Under the pieces are notes generated by a model. The model worked only from the letters and a program-made list of their open reading frames with translations. It was not told the origin of the DNA and did no database searches. Positions 31,725 to 43,646 of a DNA stretch of 64,000 bases are shown here, piece after piece. The stretch's first letter is position 1. Each line of letters starts with the position of its first letter. Source of the stretch: Lactuca virosa (taxonomy: Eukaryota; Streptophyta; Magnoliopsida; Asterales; Asteraceae). A program made the translations under genes and the position numbers. The stretch is taken from the NCBI GenBank assembly GCA_928212115.1, contig CAKMRJ010005523.1, forward strand, positions 107,671,681-107,735,680, written 5' to 3'.

Positions 31725-33363
31725 TGTAACGACGTGAATTTTTCAAAACAATTTTTCATTTTTAAAACATAATTTCATTCGTAAGATATCATAAGAATCC
31801 ATTGTATCACATGTCATCATAATAAAACAAATCCCAAGATCTCTAATACATAAATCCCATCAGTGTGTACAGATCGTGCCGGCGCCTTCCCGCGATCCTC
31901 GCTAGTACCTGAAACACATAACACAACAACTGTAAGCATAAATGCTTAGTGAGTTCCCCAAAATACCACATACACACATACGCCACTCAAGGCTATAAGA
32001 CCTTCCGGTCACTGTGTTTCAGAGGACTTCCGTCCCACAACCCTGGTAGACCTTCTGGTCCATATCATCATGACCTTCTGGTCCACATCATAATGACCTT
32101 CTGGTCCTTCTCATTCATAACATACATAACACATACATATCATATAACAGCATACAGCATATACATCTCATAGCATATAAGACCTTCCGGTCACACGTAG
32201 GTACCATCCCAGGTACAGTATAGTGAGAAGACTCACCTCGTACGAAGTTGGATAAACTCTCGTGCTTGACGTCCCGACCTAGCCTCCTCCTATCATCCGA
32301 ATAACATTCCTGATCAATACCCTCTCATAGTCTCATCTCTAAAGATTATGTAGAAGGCCATTCTACCCCTCCCTGAACTCTCCTGAATCAGCTTGACCAA
32401 AACCCTAAGGTCAACTGAAGTCAACCGTCAAACTTCGACCCGACTCGTCGAGTGCACATGGGCGACTCGGCGAGTCCATGCGGGTCCTCTGAATCCTTCT
32501 AGCCTCACTTGGCACGTCGAGTCATCCCTTCACTCGCCGAGTTACTCCTGTCACTAATCGCGGGGCAACCCCGACTCAACTCGTCGAGTCCACTTATGAA
32601 CTCGGCGAGTAGCGTCCATGGCAACACTCAAATGACCTTCTGAGGTCAGATCCGCTTCTCTAGCCTATAGATCTGACCTTTCCATACCCACTAACCACGT
32701 AAAGGTGAAACCTTTACACTCATGCAACACATATATGGTTCCTTTTGAAGAAATAGCCTCAAAAATGGCAACCTAAGTTCATTCCTTCCATAACACTTCA
32801 TAAAGCAAGATGGATAATGCTCTCTGGACCTCTATAGGTCCAGATCTGAAGTCTAACACATAAAGGGACCATAAACTCATCAATACAAGCCATAAAAAGG
32901 GTATAGAAAACCCTAGATTCATAGATCTTAACCAAAACAGATGGAGAATTCGATTTGCTACCTCAATGCTGCAGATCCAAGCTTGAAAACCACGGATTAG
33001 CAATCCTCTTGACCTCCTCTAGCTGGAAACACCTTCTTCTTTGCAAAACAACACCAAAAAGGATTAAAATTGCTTGCTCTCACACACAACTCGCCCAAGC
33101 TCTCTAGGGTTTCTCTCTCTGGACTGGTAGCTGCAAATGAGGGCTATAAGGACCCTTAAATAGGGCACAGGCCTAAAGATTTAGGGTTTCTGTCCACAGC
33201 GCGGACTCGTCGAGTCCACCCATCGACTCGTCGAGTCCCTTCATTAATCCAGTCAGCCAATCGCGATCCTACTCGACGAGTCTAGGCGTCAACTCGTCGA
33301 CTCCCTCCTCATAATTCAAAAAGAAATACTCAAATTGTCATGCCTGGAAATCCGGATGTTACA
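31725..33363 (-). mobile_element. 5' LTR of the gypsy derivative
   Basis: At 1,639 bp it is slightly longer than its partner because of a segment around 32926-32985 absent from the left LTR. The TATA-like box (sense CTATTTAAG) is at 33163-33155. Palindromes ACTCGTCGAGT are at 33205-33215 and 33226-33236, ACTCGACGAGT at 33271-33281, and a damaged copy at 33292-33302. The GACC-TTCC-GGTC series starts at 31999. Confidence 0.92.
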
Positions 33364-33368
33364 GCGTC

Positions 33369-34740
33369 GAAGGTTGTTGATAGTGGATTGAAGCACAACA
33401 ATGGTGGATTCGTAAGCATGGTGAGTTTCGTCAACAAGCTTCTTGGATTGAACAGCTTGATCCGCAATCGTTGATTAAAGTTCTGTTTTGATTGCTGATA
33501 CTTCTTGAATTAGACGTTCAGCAGTAGCTAAGAATGCTTGATGGTATGCGGTTCTATTGTTGTCCAGGGCTCTAATACCAATTTCAACTTTGAGTGAGAT
33601 TCTTTCAGCAACCATTCTTTCTCTCGTCTCTAGGCGTTCAACCCGCTCAGCAAGGGACTGCGAACCAGCAACTTCAGTTTGTTGAGGAGTTATGACAGCG
33701 GCTAGAATCTTGTCCCCTTTCGCTTGAAGACTTAGAAATTCCTTGCGAGTGACAGCCATATTCTTCTTCTTTTTCTTCTCCTTTGGCTTAGAAGTGGAGT
33801 GTTGAGAACCACTTGAGTCTTCCGCATCGAATACCATCAAAAAATCATCCGATTGAGCCGTTTGATTTACTTCAGTCATTTCCACATCATCCAGACCAAA
33901 GGTTGGTCCGGAGCTAACTTCGATTGCGCTACCATCATCATCGGATTCGTGGATTTCAGCAGTTGGAGGGGGCTTGGAAGGACCTGCACCACCTTGAAGA
34001 TTCTAAGCGTTCTGGATTGTTACGGCCATGGTGGTCATCCAGTCTTGTACTTTGAGAATGGTGGAAACAGTGTTGGTGTTGTTGATCGCATCAGCCTAAT
34101 ATTTTGCAACGATTTGAGTTTCTTGCTCCTTTTGTTGTAGTTGTTTGGTTTGTTGATCCTTGCGGGCCTGGAACGCCCTGCGGAAAGCTTCATACTTTTT
34201 GACTTCGGATTTAGTATTCGGGTGATACTGAATCCATGAGTCATCAGAGTCAAATCCGTCAAAACCTTGAGGTCGCACCGCGGTGTCCCCCGGGTTCGTG
34301 GATCCTTGCACATTTGTGCTCACCACGGCTAAACCACCTGATTGTAATGTAAGAAGAGTAGGATTTCCTGAGCTTCCTTGGTCTCCTTGACCCGTAGTCA
34401 AGTGTGGCCTCGGCTCAGTTCTGGCTAGGGCTGAAGAAGTGCCATGCAGTTGGGAAGGTGTATTAAGTGTTTAGGTGACAACAAGAAGTATGGAGCACAA
34501 CTCCTGTGGTTCAAAGAAGTGAACATGGGAGGCCCTGGAGACCTTAGGGCGTTTAGAGCCAATTAGATCCTCTTGGGATTCAACTGGGGTCGAGTCTCCA
34601 TTATCTGATGAAATAGGCACACCTTATGTGTCTGAGTGGCTGGAAAGGGTTGAAGCGAATGGGTCTGCGGGGACCCCAAGGACTATCGGAGTCTTTTGAG
34701 AGACTGCGGTATCTGTCCGGTCACGCATATGGCTATGGCT
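33369..34740 (-). pseudogene. ORF3 of the giant copia element, middle part
   Basis: Downstream of the 421-residue frame the protein continues in shifted frames. One (34401-34096) has GFDSDDSWIQYHP followed by a charged helix ending QQKEQETQ. Another (33885-33475) has a lysine-rich patch, then a coiled-coil-like stretch LAERVERLETRERMVAERI. The text is cut at 33369 by the gypsy derivative and resumes at 11812. Frameshifts rule out a single product. Confidence 0.6.
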
Positions 34741-36006
34741 TTAGATGGTCTTCTTCCTTTTGTGTCTAAGGATTGGACCGGAGTCATCATCATCATCAGA
34801 TTCTTCATTGACATTGACAGTAGTATCATCTTGAGAGTTGGTAGGGGAAGCAGGAGAGTCATCCGAGGATTCAATGGTCCTAGTCTTGCGTTTCTTTGAG
34901 AAGTCACCTTTTCGAGTTCTGATGCGGGGAGCTTTCTTGGAATGAACAATCTTCTTACGACGTGAACTGGTGGGAGGTTTAGATTGTCCTGTAGTAGGAG
35001 GGATAGAGGTAGGTGCGGATCTTGAAGGACCTTGGATTGTGGTAGGGGCTATAAGTGGTTGACTGGGTAAAGGCGGGGTAGAAAGGTATGGGTCAATACC
35101 TTTCGTAGCCTCTATGTGATCGGTAACTTTTTTGGTTTCAAGTCCAACAGATATCAAGACATGTACATGTACTCGTCTCAGTGGTCCAAAAATAGATTGA
35201 TTTTTCGAGGGTGTGTACCTTTTGAGATCGCGGGTGATGAAGAGATTGATGTCATCACCCATGCTGAGTTTGGCAGCTTTGTTGAGATCTGAGATGCAGA
35301 GAGACCAGAAGCGTGCGAAGGTGAGTTCAGTGGGGTCTTCTTTCGGATTCTCCTTGGGAATGTATTGAAGAAAACCATCCCATAGTATCTGACCGTAGTT
35401 AACAGCATTCCCTGTGAAGATGCTCCACAATATTTCCAGTAGAGTGAGACCCATGTTGTTTGTGCCTCCGTTTCTCCCAGAGAGACTGCAGATGATAAAG
35501 TGGCAAACGAATTGCCAAACAACAGACAGTTGATTCTTTTTGAATTTTCCAATCCCTTTGAGCTTCTTTTGATAACCCATCTGATACAGGGTTGAGGTGA
35601 TGTCATTCATTCTTGGAGAGTAAATTCTTGTGGAAGGAAGAACACGAAGATTGATTGCATTCAGAAACTTTTCTTTAGTCAAGATGACCAAAGAATCATC
35701 AATCAAGTTCAGATGAACTTCTTGCAGATTGTGGATTGGGAGAAATGCAGAGAAGGCACACTTGAAAAGAGTTGAAAGTGGAACAACATCTGTGAATGAA
35801 TCGAAAGCTCCAAACAGAGGGTGACAAGATAAGAACTTTATCATCAGGCAAATGGATTCGTTGTAGGATGGATGATCTTTAAATATAGCCCTAAAATTGC
35901 TCGAAGCAGTTGTTTGCGATTGATTTCTCGTGGTTGATTCAGAACCAGTGGGTTGCACTGACCCTGATGCTTTTGATTGCTTTTTCGATACACCAGACTT
36001 CACCAT
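34741..36006 (-). CDS. ORF3 N-terminal domain of the giant copia element
   Basis: The 421-residue frame from ATG 36006 opens with a basic, serine and threonine-rich segment. A globular domain (about residues 40-290) with ILTKEKFLNAINL, SVVWQFVCHFIICSLSGRNG and FARFWSLCISDL follows. A proline-rich linker, a basic KKAPRIRTRK patch and an acidic, serine-rich tail end it. I recall similar domains in unassigned proteins annotated in Asteraceae genomes; the function is unknown. It lies after RNase H, with 832 bp between, so it needs its own initiation or a spliced RNA. It is the longest open frame of this element but is broken after 34741. Confidence 0.65.
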   Translation of the reverse strand: MVKSGVSKKQSKASGSVQPTGSESTTRNQSQTTASSNFRAIFKDHPSYNESICLMIKFLSCHPLFGAFDSFTDVVPLSTLFKCAFSAFLPIHNLQEVHLNLIDDSLVILTKEKFLNAINLRVLPSTRIYSPRMNDITSTLYQMGYQKKLKGIGKFKKNQLSVVWQFVCHFIICSLSGRNGGTNNMGLTLLEILWSIFTGNAVNYGQILWDGFLQYIPKENPKEDPTELTFARFWSLCISDLNKAAKLSMGDDINLFITRDLKRYTPSKNQSIFGPLRRVHVHVLISVGLETKKVTDHIEATKGIDPYLSTPPLPSQPLIAPTTIQGPSRSAPTSIPPTTGQSKPPTSSRRKKIVHSKKAPRIRTRKGDFSKKRKTRTIESSDDSPASPTNSQDDTTVNVNEESDDDDDSGPILRHKRKKTI

Positions 36007-36838
36007 TTTGAAAGGATTTGAAGAACTTGCAGAAAATTTTTTGAGTGCAAGAAGATGAAGAAGATGAAGATCGTCGAAAGGTTCAGAAAGCGTAAAGCTT
36101 TCTTGGGAGGGAAAAAGTGTTTATATAGTTCCGAATCTCAAATGTTTATTGAATTTACCCTATCCACAAATGTTAATGGTAAAAACCCTTGGGTTTTAAC
36201 CATTATCAGCCGCAAACAAAATAAATTAAAAGGAATTATAATTATTTGTGTTTTTTTTATTTAAGGACATTTAATGAAATGGCAGGCCCATAATCACACG
36301 TTTGGAGAACGTGTGGCGAGGGGCGTTAATTCGTTGAATAAAGGTGAAATTTGGAACAAATTAGACGTCTTGGGGTAAAGGAGATTTGACATATTAAGGA
36401 AAAAGATTTCTTAAAAGATTTCTTTTATGGGAAACAGATTTATTTGTCATCAAACCAAAAAAAGGTCTGACATAAAAAGTGTATTTGAAAAAGAACTGAA
36501 ACGTTGTATGCTACAAAATGAATATTTTTTTTAGAATGTTTTCTTTATTTAATGAGAATCATTAACTAGAAAACAATGTTCCGGGGAATTTATGAAGTTG
36601 TTGAAAATTCATTAAATGTGACTGCGGATTGATTCTTTATTATGGTGGATGGTAATATGACTGCGGTAAAGGAAACTGAAAGGAACACTTGATAAATGAT
36701 CAGGAATAACAAACAATAAGGACCCAACAAATATAAGTATTATATATGGTTGCAGTATATAGAGTATATTGAAACCATGTATGATAGATATATTAGGTTA
36801 GGACGGCAACAGAGACCAGAGGGGGTCTGCGGTACCTA
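36007..36838 (-). other. Spacer between RNase H and ORF3
   Basis: AT-rich, no supported ORF. On the sense strand it could hold the promoter or splice acceptor for ORF3. A TATA-like ACTATATAAACAC (sense) is at about 36117-36129, roughly 110 bp before the ORF3 start. Confidence 0.4.
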
Positions 36839-37642
36839 TCAATTCAAAAAGAATTGCGGGTCCGGATTCATCATCCCTAACATTTGTAGAAAATTGTTGA
36901 GTTTTGTTGCATCAAGTGCCTTTGTAAACACATTAGTAATCTCTTCGTGAGTATTGACAAAAATTAGTTCAATGTTACCTTTGAGAATATGGTATTTGAT
37001 GAAGTGAGACCAAAGTTCAATGTGCTTTGTCTTTGAGTGATGAATGGGATTGTGAGAAATTGCAATGGCACTCTCTGAGTCACAGTAAATCGGTATCCGC
37101 AACATTCTGTATTCGTAGTCCATCAGTTGAGTTTTCATCCATATGACTTGAGAACAACAGCTGGCTGCGGCCACATACTCAGCTTATGCGGTAGACAGAG
37201 ACACACAATTTTGTTTTCTTGAGGACCAGCTGACTAATCTTCCTCCAAGAAATTGACAACCAGCAGAAGTACTCTTTCTATCCAATCTGCATCCGGCATG
37301 ATCCGCATCAGTGAAGGCTTGAAGACTGAAATCATTTCCTGCAGGGTACCAGAGGCCTAGAGCTTTGCTTCCCTTGAGATATCTGAAGATTTGCTTGACT
37401 GCGGTCAAGTGCGATACTTTAGGATCGGCTTGGTACCTAGCACATAAGCCTGTTGCGAAGACACTGTCTGGTCTGCTTGCGGTGAGGTACATCAAGGAAC
37501 CAACCATTCCTCTATAAGTTTTGTGATCCACTGATTCTCTGGAGGGATCAGCTGATATCTTATATCCGAAGGCCATAGGAACCTTGGCGGAGGAACAATT
37601 GTCCATTGCGTATTTTTTCAGCAGTTCAGAGGTATATTTTTC
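36839..37642 (-). pseudogene. Copia RNase H domain
   Basis: Frames 37606-37184 and 37174-36839 join across a TAA codon that falls directly before AEYVAAASCC. Catalytic-site text is visible: LQAFTDADHAGC (first Asp), AEYVAAA (Glu) and IYCDSESAIAI (Asp). Upstream GSLMYLTASRPD and IFRYLKGSKALGLWYP are the usual RT/RNase H linker of copia. The enzyme would remove the RNA template during reverse transcription. A second stop (TAG near 37643) separates it from RT. Confidence 0.88.
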
Positions 37643-38833
37643 CTAATGAATGAATATCCCTTGAGGGACTTGTTTCACTTGGAGTCCTAGAAAGAAATTG
37701 ATCTTTCTATTCATGCTCATTTGGAACTTGCTCGTCATGAGCTTTGCAAATTCATCCACCATACCTTGATCTGTTGAACCAAATATGATATCATCCACAT
37801 AGATTTGGAAAAGCATAAGGTGATTACTGTTTGTATTTCTAAACAATGTGGGATCAATAACACATCTTTTGTATCCGGACGTGACTATAAACTCAGAGAG
37901 AGTCTTGTACCATGCCCTCGGTGCTTGCTTAAGACCATAGACTTCCTTTTCAAGCTTGAAACAATAATATGGGAAATCTTGATTTTCAAAGCCTGGAGGT
38001 TGTTGTAAGTAAACCTCTTCTTTCATATCACCATTCAGGAAGGCACTTTTTACATCCATTTGATGTACTATGATATTTTTGTGTGTCGCATATGTTAAGA
38101 AGATGCGTATGGCTTCCATCCTGGCTACGGGGGCATAAGTCTCGTCATAGTTAACACCTTCTAGTTGACTATACCCCTTAGCAACTAATCTTGCTTTGTT
38201 TCGCAAGACCGCACCTGATTCCTCAAGTTTGTTTTTGAACACCCATCTTGTTCCAACAATAGTGTGACCTTTTGGCTTTGGAACCAGCTTCCAAACCTTG
38301 TTTCTTTCAAACTCGGCTAGTTCGTCTTGCATGGCGGTGATCCAGTCGGGCTCTAGAAAGGCTTCCTTGATGGATCGAGGATCTACTACAGACATGAAGG
38401 CTGCGTAGTGGCAGTGGTCCGTTAGGTCATTAGAAGATCGAGTCTGAACGCCTGCTGATAGGTTACCAATAATTTGACCAGGTGGGTGGTCCTTTGTCCA
38501 GACGTGAAGACGAGGTTGTAGATGATCAGCAGCTGCGGTGGAGGGAATATCTTCGATGTCAGGAGACTCTGCGGTTGGGGAAGTCAGTTCCCCCCTCGAC
38601 TTGTGAACAGCCCGCAAAAGTGTCTTGGACTGAAAGAGTTTGATCAGCATTTGAGTGAGGTTCCCCCCGGATTGCGGACGGGAGTTCCTCTTGAACCAAA
38701 GATGGTTCCCCCTGGATTGAAGAATGGGTGATAACCCTTGGATCAGTTCTCGTATATAAGTTTTCTTCTTCATGGGAGTCGCAAGAAGCATTTGATGGAT
38801 TAGAGACTCTGTGGATGGAAATGGGAGCAACAT
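37643..38833 (-). pseudogene. Copia reverse transcriptase
   Basis: The 396-residue frame contains, in order, WKLVPKPKGHTIVGTRWVF, ARLVAKGYSQ, HQMDVKSAFLNGD (first catalytic Asp), VYGLKQAPRAWY and YVDDIIFGST (the catalytic Asp pair). These are standard for the plant Ty1-copia RVT_2 domain. The first part of the frame is the divergent integrase-RT linker. It stays open through the whole polymerase core and ends in TAG just before the RNase H linker. It copies element RNA into DNA in the particle. Confidence 0.92.
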
Positions 38834-39647
38834 CTTCGATAACTGGAACCTCGATGGTTGTCGTTAGAACCGAAGTAGTGCTTTCCCCCTCAACTGGAGA
38901 GGTGGAAATTCCGAGTGACAAATCTTCAGACATTGAGGGCCCAAAAATTTATGTGTGTTGTTGCTAAGCTTCCGGAGACACAAGAATTTCAGATAGTTGA
39001 GCAGTCTCTACGGGGTCGAAAAGGTCATCATAGTTAACTTCAACTATGATAAGAGGACCCGAGGAGACTGGGATATAACTTTCCATGATGAATTTTGTTT
39101 CACTTGAAGGATCAGTATTGCGGACGTAATAGTCATCGAATTTTACATCATAGCTTTCAACTATTAGTCATGTTCGTCTGATAAGAACTCTGTATGCCAC
39201 CTTGTTTGTTGAGTAGCCAAGAAATATACCTTCATATGCCTTTGGTGCAAATTTGTTAAGATGATCCTTTTTATTGATCACAAAATATCTACACCCGAAT
39301 ATGTGAAAGAATCAGACATTAGGTTTCCGATTGTTGAGGCCCTCATAAGGTGTTTTGTTGAGACACTTGGAGACAATGCTTCAGTTTTGGACAAACCATG
39401 CGGTTGACACTGCTTCGGCCAAGAAGTAGAGAGGAAGGTTAGCAAAGTTTAACATAGATGTTGCTGCTTCAACCAGAGTACGGTTTCTTCGCTCTACAAC
39501 GACATTTTGCTGCGGTGTGTAGGGAGCTGAGAAGTTGTGACTGATGCCTTTGGAAACCAAGAAATTATTTAAGAGATGGTTCGTAAACTCAGTTCCATTG
39601 TCACTTCAGATTCTTCGTACTGGCAACTTGATTTGAAGTTCAATTTC
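38834..39647 (-). pseudogene. Copia integrase, catalytic C-terminal part and linker
   Basis: Broken frames continue the integrase core. SDNGTEFTNHLL contains the second catalytic Asp (39612-39580 region), preceded by an in-frame TGA. PYTPQQNVVVERRNRTL contains the catalytic Glu. GCRYFVINKKD and FAPKAYEGIFLGYS are the conserved C-terminal block. Several further stops are present. A linker rich in acidic residues and serine leads into RT. Confidence 0.8.
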
Positions 39648-40431
39648 TTAGATGAAATTGATCAGAACCTGCGGTGTTTCAGATTTGAGCCTCAGGAAGA
39701 AGACCCAAGTGAAACGAGTGAAGTCATCAACTATAACCAGTATGTACTTCTTGTGATGGAGACTGGCTACGGTAGATGGACCGTAGAGATCAATATGTAA
39801 GAGTTGTAAGGGTTCAGAAATTGATGAATGAATCACCAGAGGATGGCTTCCCTTTGATTGTTTACCACACTCACAGGCTGGGCAGAGTGTATCGTTGTTG
39901 TACTTAAGGATTGGGAGACCTCGGACGAGTTCTCCGGTGACAAGGTTGTTGATATACCGAAAGTTTAGATGAGCCAGTTTGCGATGCGACAACCAGCTAA
40001 CTTCGGATACTGCTTTGGACAGAAAGCACAACTGCGGTTTTCCAATGATCAATGAGACATCGAGAGGATACATTGTCCCTTCAGACTTATATTTGATCAA
40101 ACATGTGCTTCTATCACTTGTCATGACGTAGCAGTATTCATTATCAAACTCAACCTGCTGAACTGCTTTGCATAGTTGGCCTACACTGATGAGATTGTGC
40201 TTGAGGCCTTCTACGTAAGAAACATTTTGTATTGAAAAGTTCCCTATTGTTAATACACCGTAACCTCGGATGATACCGTTTACGTTGTTACCAAAGGTGA
40301 CATGTCCTCCATTACATATAGGCCTGAAATCCCGAAGGTATTCTAACCGTCCGGTCATGTGCAAGGAGCAGGCACTATCAATCAGCCACTCCTCTTTGTG
40401 TTCCTCCTTGCACAGAGCCTGAAAATTACAC
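39648..40431 (-). pseudogene. Copia protease end, pre-integrase zinc finger and integrase start
   Basis: The protease active-site triplet DSA is encoded at 40379-40371 within EEWLIDSACSLHMTG. The 238-residue frame then gives NVSYVEGLKHNLISVGQLC, the zinc-binding HRKLAHLNFRYIN and CPACECGKQSKGSH (HHCC finger), and the first integrase Asp in LLHIDLYGP with ILVIVDDFTRFTWVFFL. It stops at 39648. The protease would mature Gag and Pol, and the integrase inserts the DNA copy. Confidence 0.88.
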
Positions 40432-42145
40432 GGTTAGTTTGGGCACCCAAACAAGTTTGGAGCCTGGGGTTACAAGTGAATTGTTCCTAGATGCATGAAC
40501 AGGGATTGTGCAGACAGGTTTTGTATCAACTTTAAGACCAAGACCTGGATGTTTTGAGGTCTTTTGAGAGTTACGAGGTTTTTGACAGGTCTGAGATTTG
40601 GAGTGATTACGAGGTCTGGGAGGATTGCGATGTTTCAGAGGATTACAAGATTGGACTTGATTTGGTCTTTTCTGATGATAAAATCTAAAAGTATGATTTT
40701 TGTCATTTAGCCAGACATTGCACCTGGTCAGAGGTCCAGAGGGTGTGGTGTGAGGCTTGTGACCAATCCAAGAATGAGATTTGATAGAGTTGCCCTTGGG
40801 ATTTGATTTGGGCATTAGACTTCCTCCTAGGTTTTGATCTTTTGTCAAACTGACGTGACTTTAAAAGTGTAGGAGTCGGCAAAATTCCTTTCCATTTTGG
40901 GTCATCTGAGGAATAGTTTTGAAAACGATATTTGTGAAAAGACTTAACACTCTTTTGGGACTTGTCAGAAGGCTTTGAAAAAACTTTTGGAACTGTACAT
41001 TCCTTTTTGTCTGTTTTCTCGATTTGAGTGTTTTTTGAAAACTGATTTGGGACAACATGTTTTTCATGAACCTTTTGTTTTGAGATTTTGGTTTTATGTT
41101 TTTGAATGAATTTCCCGCTTTTTCCCACGAGATTTGAGTTCCTCTTTGTAAGCCTGTTTTCCTGAGTTTTTGGGGAACCGCAGTCAGTGAGGTTTAACTG
41201 CGGTTTCCTGGAAAAGTTTGACTCTTTTTGAAATCTAAGACTTGAGTCATTAGAGCTAGAAGATACAGGTATTTGAGAGCATTGACCATATTCAAAATTT
41301 TTTATGGGCATTTCATGAAGAATTAGCTGAATGGTCACAGTGCTTTTGACTTCGGTCTGTGGTAAAGAAGATTGAACTATCGCAGAGTAAGTCAGAGATG
41401 GTTTCTTAGATGGACAACTTATGGATGGTAATTGCGGTTTGAGACTGCAGTTTGAGGGACTGCGGTCTAAGGGCAAAGTTGGATAGTTCACAAGAACTTC
41501 GGGTCCTTCCACAATGATTTCCTCATCAACAACTGATGAAGCCTAAGAGTTGGGATAAATTGTGCCAATGATGGGTATTTGATCACAGGGATGATCCGAG
41601 GTTTCAAGAAGAATTTCCTCAATGACACAATTATTACTCAGACTGTGAAGTCTACCGAAATGAGCGCTAATGTCTTCGGGAAATGTTTTTTCATTCAATG
41701 GAGAGTGAAACTCTCGGTCTGGATGGACATAGGGACGGTCTTTGTTAAATCGGGGTGATGAGTCTTTTGCGGTGGAGTACCCATTGGACCAACCCCAATT
41801 GTATGTATTGTCTATGGTTCCATTATTAACAAGATTTTCAATGGCTTCACTTTCAGTAAACAATTTTTCGATTAATAAATTCAAACGTATAATTTTTTTT
41901 TGTGCTAGATCCCTCTGATCTAAAGCAATTCCTAATTGGGTTTCACATAGCCTCTTTACATCCTTTTCAAACACTAAATCTTTTTCTATTGTGGCCACTT
42001 TGAGTCTTTTGTCTTCTAGACGTCCTCTTACATGGAACATTTCCTGGGACGCTATGTTCTTCTCATCTAGGGCCTTGTTATAGTCTGAAAGGACGGCATC
42101 ACAAGTGTCATTAAGGTTGTCAAGGAATGGTTGACAGTCATGCAT
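40432..42145 (-). pseudogene. Gag-Pol middle region: coiled coil and basic linker
   Basis: Frame 42145-41543 encodes a helical, charged stretch (LEDKRLKVATIEKDL, DQRDLAQKKIIRLNLLIEKL) likely to form a coiled coil. Frames 41512-40703 and 40848-40426 are lysine, serine and proline-rich with many KQ and KK pairs. In relatives this lies between the zinc knuckle and the protease, and no enzyme motif is expected. Frame changes near 40850, 41530 and 42150 break it. Confidence 0.65.
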
Positions 42146-42165
42146 GCTTTAATGAGGAGTTTGAA

Positions 42166-42846
42166 TCACAAGTCTTTGGCCATCAAGCAATAGTTCTCTT
42201 CCAGCTTAGTCGACCCATCTTCGTCAGCAGTTGGCAACATGCAAATCTTACCCTTGCCTTTGATGTTGAAGTTTTCATCCTCATCTCCTGATGACCATAC
42301 TTGATCTCTTTTCAGTTGGGCTGCATATGCCCTTCCCTTTTCCTTATCATCCAACTCCTGTGCCATTTTGAGATAGAAGGCTTTGTCCTTTACAACATTA
42401 GCTATACAGTCTTTAGCAAAATGATTATCTTTGTTGCATTTGTGACAAATGGCAACATCATCTTTAACTTCGGTCGAGGGACCGCAGTCACTTGGCTTGA
42501 CAGGCTGCGAGACCTCCTTGGCTTGATGAGCATTCAGAGGTTGCGAAGATTGGTGAGGGTATTTTAAGTATCGAGGATGATTGTTTTGAGGGTTGTAGTT
42601 TCTGTTAAAGGGAGGTTTGGTGAACTGCTGATTTTTGCGAAAGGTGGTTGAAGGTAGTCGGTTGAACTGTTGACTAACAAGAGAAATAGCATTTTGGAAT
42701 GCGTCTTCATCATCATACTTTGTGTCCGCTTCGTAAGACTGCGGTAGGTTGTCATAGGAGAGAGAGTATGGTTGAGAAGTTATGCTTTGCGGAGATTGAG
42801 CGACAAGAGCAAGCGGACCTCCGAAGTCTGCATAGTATTTGAGCAT
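42166..42846 (-). pseudogene. Copia gag, nucleocapsid part
   Basis: The frame contains a CCHC zinc knuckle, CHKCNKDNHFAKDC. An asparagine, proline and glutamine-rich region precedes it, and a KDKAFYLKMAQELDDKEKG segment follows it. The knuckle binds element RNA for packaging. It is separated by a stop from the capsid part upstream. Confidence 0.85.
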
Positions 42847-42855
42847 AGTTGTCTC

Positions 42856-43522
42856 TTATGCTTGGAATTCTCCATATAGTTTGAAAAGAGAGAGTGAGTG
42901 AATCTTCCTATCACCTTGGACTATCATTTTCGTGATAGTCCAGTGTTTTCCCAAACCATTAAGAAACTGAAGATTGGTTTCATGGTTGCTTCGGATAGTG
43001 CCAGTGTTAGATAACTTGGTAACAATGAGGTTGAATCTTTTGAAGGAGTCCTCGAGACTTTCACCCACATGGGCTTTGAATTTATTGAACTCATTGAGTG
43101 CGGTGGTGAGCTTCTTATCTTGTGTCTGCTCAGAACATTCATACAGGTTCTGGAGAGCATCCCAGATCTCTTTGGCTGACTTGCAATTGATGATAATGTC
43201 GAAATTGTCAGGAGCAACTCCGCAGGATATTTCATAAAACGCAATTGCATCATTTTCCATTTTATCGAGATCATCCTTAGTGGGACGATTCATGGCAGGT
43301 TGACCTCCTCCTAGTCTGGCTTGAGCACCGTCGGCTTGACCTGGAGTAAGAATAGGGACATGAGGTCGTTCTTCTACAGATCTTTACACATCTCGTCCAA
43401 GTCTTCTTAGATATCTCTCCATTCTTTTGGGACCAGTGATGATACTCATTTGCCACTAGTATTGGAGCTCTCTTCGAACCTCCAACACTGTTGGAAACAT
43501 TGAGTGATAATGCTTGTGCCAT
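42856..43522 (-). pseudogene. Copia gag, capsid part
   Basis: The ATG at 43522 opens MAQALSLNVSNS, and LVANEYHHWS is the conserved Gag N-terminal motif. After a frameshift near 43425, frame 43293-42856 gives the UBN2-type fold: DALQNLYECSEQTQDKKLTT, FKAHVGESLEDSFKRFNLIV and FLNGLGKHW. It would assemble the virus-like particle. The frameshift and a stop make it inactive. Confidence 0.85.
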
Positions 43523-43646
43523 ATTTCCTTTTTTTTAGAAAGATTTTGTTGTAATTTTTAAGAAAGAAATGAGCTTCAGTGGTATAGAGGGCTTTTCAAA
43601 ATCAGAGTTTTGTTTAAAAAGCAACCAATTTGGCTCTGATACCAAT
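43523..43646 (-). other. Leader and primer binding site of the giant copia element
   Basis: The antisense of TTGGTATCAGAGCCA is at 43631-43645, next to the 5' LTR. The leader is only about 120 bp, short compared with family A. Confidence 0.9.

Larger units (their letters stand above)
11813..33363 (-). mobile_element. Non-autonomous Ty3-gypsy derivative (LARD-like), carrying two nested elements
   Basis: LTRs at 11813-13419 and 31725-33363 share TGTAACGACGTG and GGATGTTACA ends. Flanks are GCATC (11808-11812) and GCGTC (33364-33368), a target duplication with one substitution. The primer site is at the right and the polypurine tract at the left, so sense is minus. Without its two insertions it measures about 7.9 kb. 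Only a 42-codon gag start (23314-23186) is recognisable; no protease, RT or integrase is found. Tandem arrays fill part of the interior. It must have moved with enzymes from a relative. It splits ORF3 of the giant copia. Confidence 0.9.

Noticed and set aside
33853..34140. Plus-strand ORF of 95 codons over ORF3
   Set aside because: Shadow of the minus-strand ORF3 coding region.
36055..36264. 69-codon plus ORF upstream of ORF3
   Set aside because: It runs antisense through the ORF3 spacer and has no recognisable content.
38522..38967. Plus-strand ORFs over the integrase-RT linker
   Set aside because: Shadows of the minus-strand copia pol.
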